Shown piece after piece: positions 62,994-64,000 of a DNA stretch of 64,000 nucleotides (position 1 is the first letter of the stretch; each line of letters starts with the position of its first letter). The notes beneath the pieces are model-generated. The model ran no database searches and was not told the origin of the DNA. It saw only the letters and a list, made by a program, of their open reading frames with translations. Position numbers and translations under genes: made by a program. Origin of the DNA: Thiomicrospira sp. XS5 (lineage in GTDB: Bacteria > Pseudomonadota > Gammaproteobacteria > Thiomicrospirales > Thiomicrospiraceae). The DNA lies in the NCBI RefSeq assembly GCF_001507555.1, contig NZ_LQBO01000001.1:620001-684000 (forward strand). The letters are read 5' to 3'.

Positions 62994-64000
62994 TATTCGG
63001 TGTGATGGCTGTACACATGCACCCCGCCGTAAATGGCGGAACGGTCCTGACGCGTCCAGTCATGATTGGCCTGCGTGTCCGTCTGCCAATGGGCCAAAAC
63101 ACTTTCCGGCAACTTATCTTCCAGCGGCGAGGTTTCGCCAGCGGTGCGGAACACCACTTTGGCCCCCGGCATGGCGGTGCGATTCACTTCTTCCCAAAGT
63201 TCGGTCAACTGGGTTTCATTCATCCAATCCTGCGCGTCCAAAAACAAATAGGCGTTGAGGCTGTTGGCCGGCATGGCTTTCAAGCGTTCGGTCATGGATT
63301 GATGGTGCACCTGAATGCGGTCGATGTTCTGCTTTAAATCCTCGAAATAGGCCTGCTTGAGATAGCGTGGCACCGCTTGACGGTGTTTGATGTCGTATTC
63401 GCGGTTGAAGGCCTGCCAGGCGAAATAATTGTCTTCCAACGGGAAGTCGCAGGCCAGGCGGCGGGCGCGTTCTTTCAGCAGATCGTGCATGCCATGCTGC
63501 GCCTGTTTGGATTCCTTGTCCATTTCGTCGAACTGCGCTGGGGGAATGCCCAAGCTGTACATCACCACGGCACGGTTGCAGAGAAATTTCATCAAACGGG
63601 TGTCGAACACCGGCGCAACGTGTTCGTCGAACAAGTGTTGTTGCTCTTCCGGCGTGCGGGCCAGCATGACTTGACGGATGTCGTAACCGAGGCGTTTGCT
63701 GACCCAGTGAATCGACCCGATAAAGCGCCCCAGCAGCCCGTGGCGGTAAAATCCGTCGGTGAAGTATTCGATGCGACGCGGTCCCCAGAAGTTTTCACGG
63801 CCTTCCCAGTAGTCGATGGTCTTCTCGTCCAAGTGCGGCTTGATGTGGATTTCATAGGCATCCAGGTTTTTACTGCGGTCGGCACGGCCGAAAAAATCGA
63901 AAAAGGATTCGTGATCCGGCAAATGTTTTAAGGCCGCTTTTTTCAGTTTGATGAGCGCGATGTGGGCTTCGTTCAAGTCCACCACCGTAATCGAATTGGG
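62993..64000 (-). CDS. btaA: BtaA-like 3-amino-3-carboxypropyltransferase (5' end outside window)
   Basis: Partial gene of the DUF3419/BtaA family, which transfers the aminocarboxypropyl group of SAM to diacylglycerol, the first step to the betaine lipid DGTS. The visible 336 residues begin inside the SAM fold (ITVVDLNEAHIALIKLKKAA) and include GRENFWGPRRIEYFTDGFYR, FLCNRAVVMYSLGIPPAQFD and the C-terminal second Rossmann part (SLNAYLFLDAQDWMNETQLT). The open frame runs to the window edge, so the start lies beyond 64000; a GTG at 63985 is not the real start. No btaB N-methylase is visible. Confidence 0.75.
   Translation of the reverse strand, partial: PNSITVVDLNEAHIALIKLKKAALKHLPDHESFFDFFGRADRSKNLDAYEIHIKPHLDEKTIDYWEGRENFWGPRRIEYFTDGFYRHGLLGRFIGSIHWVSKRLGYDIRQVMLARTPEEQQHLFDEHVAPVFDTRLMKFLCNRAVVMYSLGIPPAQFDEMDKESKQAQHGMHDLLKERARRLACDFPLEDNYFAWQAFNREYDIKHRQAVPRYLKQAYFEDLKQNIDRIQVHHQSMTERLKAMPANSLNAYLFLDAQDWMNETQLTELWEEVNRTAMPGAKVVFRTAGETSPLEDKLPESVLAHWQTDTQANHDWTRQDRSAIYGGVHVYSHHTE

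Overview
The window is a chromosomal segment of a gammaproteobacterium. Housekeeping genes (rsmB-fmt-def, dprA, topA, argS, ubiK, comM, rep, truD, hisI) sit beside an ntrXY pair, a Lap-type adhesin export and retention locus and an ectoine-degradation operon. This mix fits a marine or halotolerant organism, possibly of the Thiomicrospira/Hydrogenovibrio group, but that placement is only an impression from gene content. No rRNA, tRNA or CRISPR array was seen.

Layout. 1-6980: minus-strand operon ntrX (cut by the window edge), ntrY, a DUF4390 gene, rsmB, fmt, def. 7045-16087: dprA, a receiver-ATPase regulator, topA, argS, a SPOR protein, a diguanylate cyclase and ubiK. 16092-35463: comM, split by a 17,834-bp Tn7-like transposon (17196-35029) with 5-bp target duplications (GCTGT) and matching terminal repeats. 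35464-45554: a TauE/SafE-type membrane protein, then tolC, a CsgD/VpsT-like regulator, a type I secretion adaptor and ABC transporter, lapD, lapG and an OmpA/TSP3 protein. 45670-56240: iron-type alcohol dehydrogenase, rep, a methyltransferase, a PAS-GGDEF sensor, a Tim44-like protein, a lipoprotein, truD, hisI and an exonuclease. 56587-61757: doeB2-doeD-doeA-doeC behind a LacI-family operator. 61770-64000: a GNAT-like protein and btaA (cut by the window edge).

The transposon is the accessory region and is visibly A+T-richer than its flanks. From the right end inward it carries tnsA, tnsB, tnsC and a tniQ that presumably directs insertion into comM. From the left end it carries yefM-yoeB (yoeB frameshifted), a four-palindrome array and a TnsE-like gene. 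Inside it I see remains of a second Tn7-like element: an unrelated transposon end at 21086, a second TnsE-like gene broken by an in-frame TAG, and the C-terminal part of a second TniQ fused to the first 50 residues of a DNA methylase (28912-29433). The simplest reading is that a second element inserted into the cargo and later lost its right end and tnsABC by deletion. Its surviving cargo would be a restriction-modification-like operon (HTH regulator, about 1025-residue N6-methylase with an A8 frameshift, PD-(D/E)xK nuclease) and a phosphoribosyltransferase-like plus NADAR gene pair, both plausible anti-phage modules.

The host DNA, but not the transposon, also carries nine exact copies of the palindrome CCAGGCCTGG, far more than chance predicts, two of them forming terminator stems.
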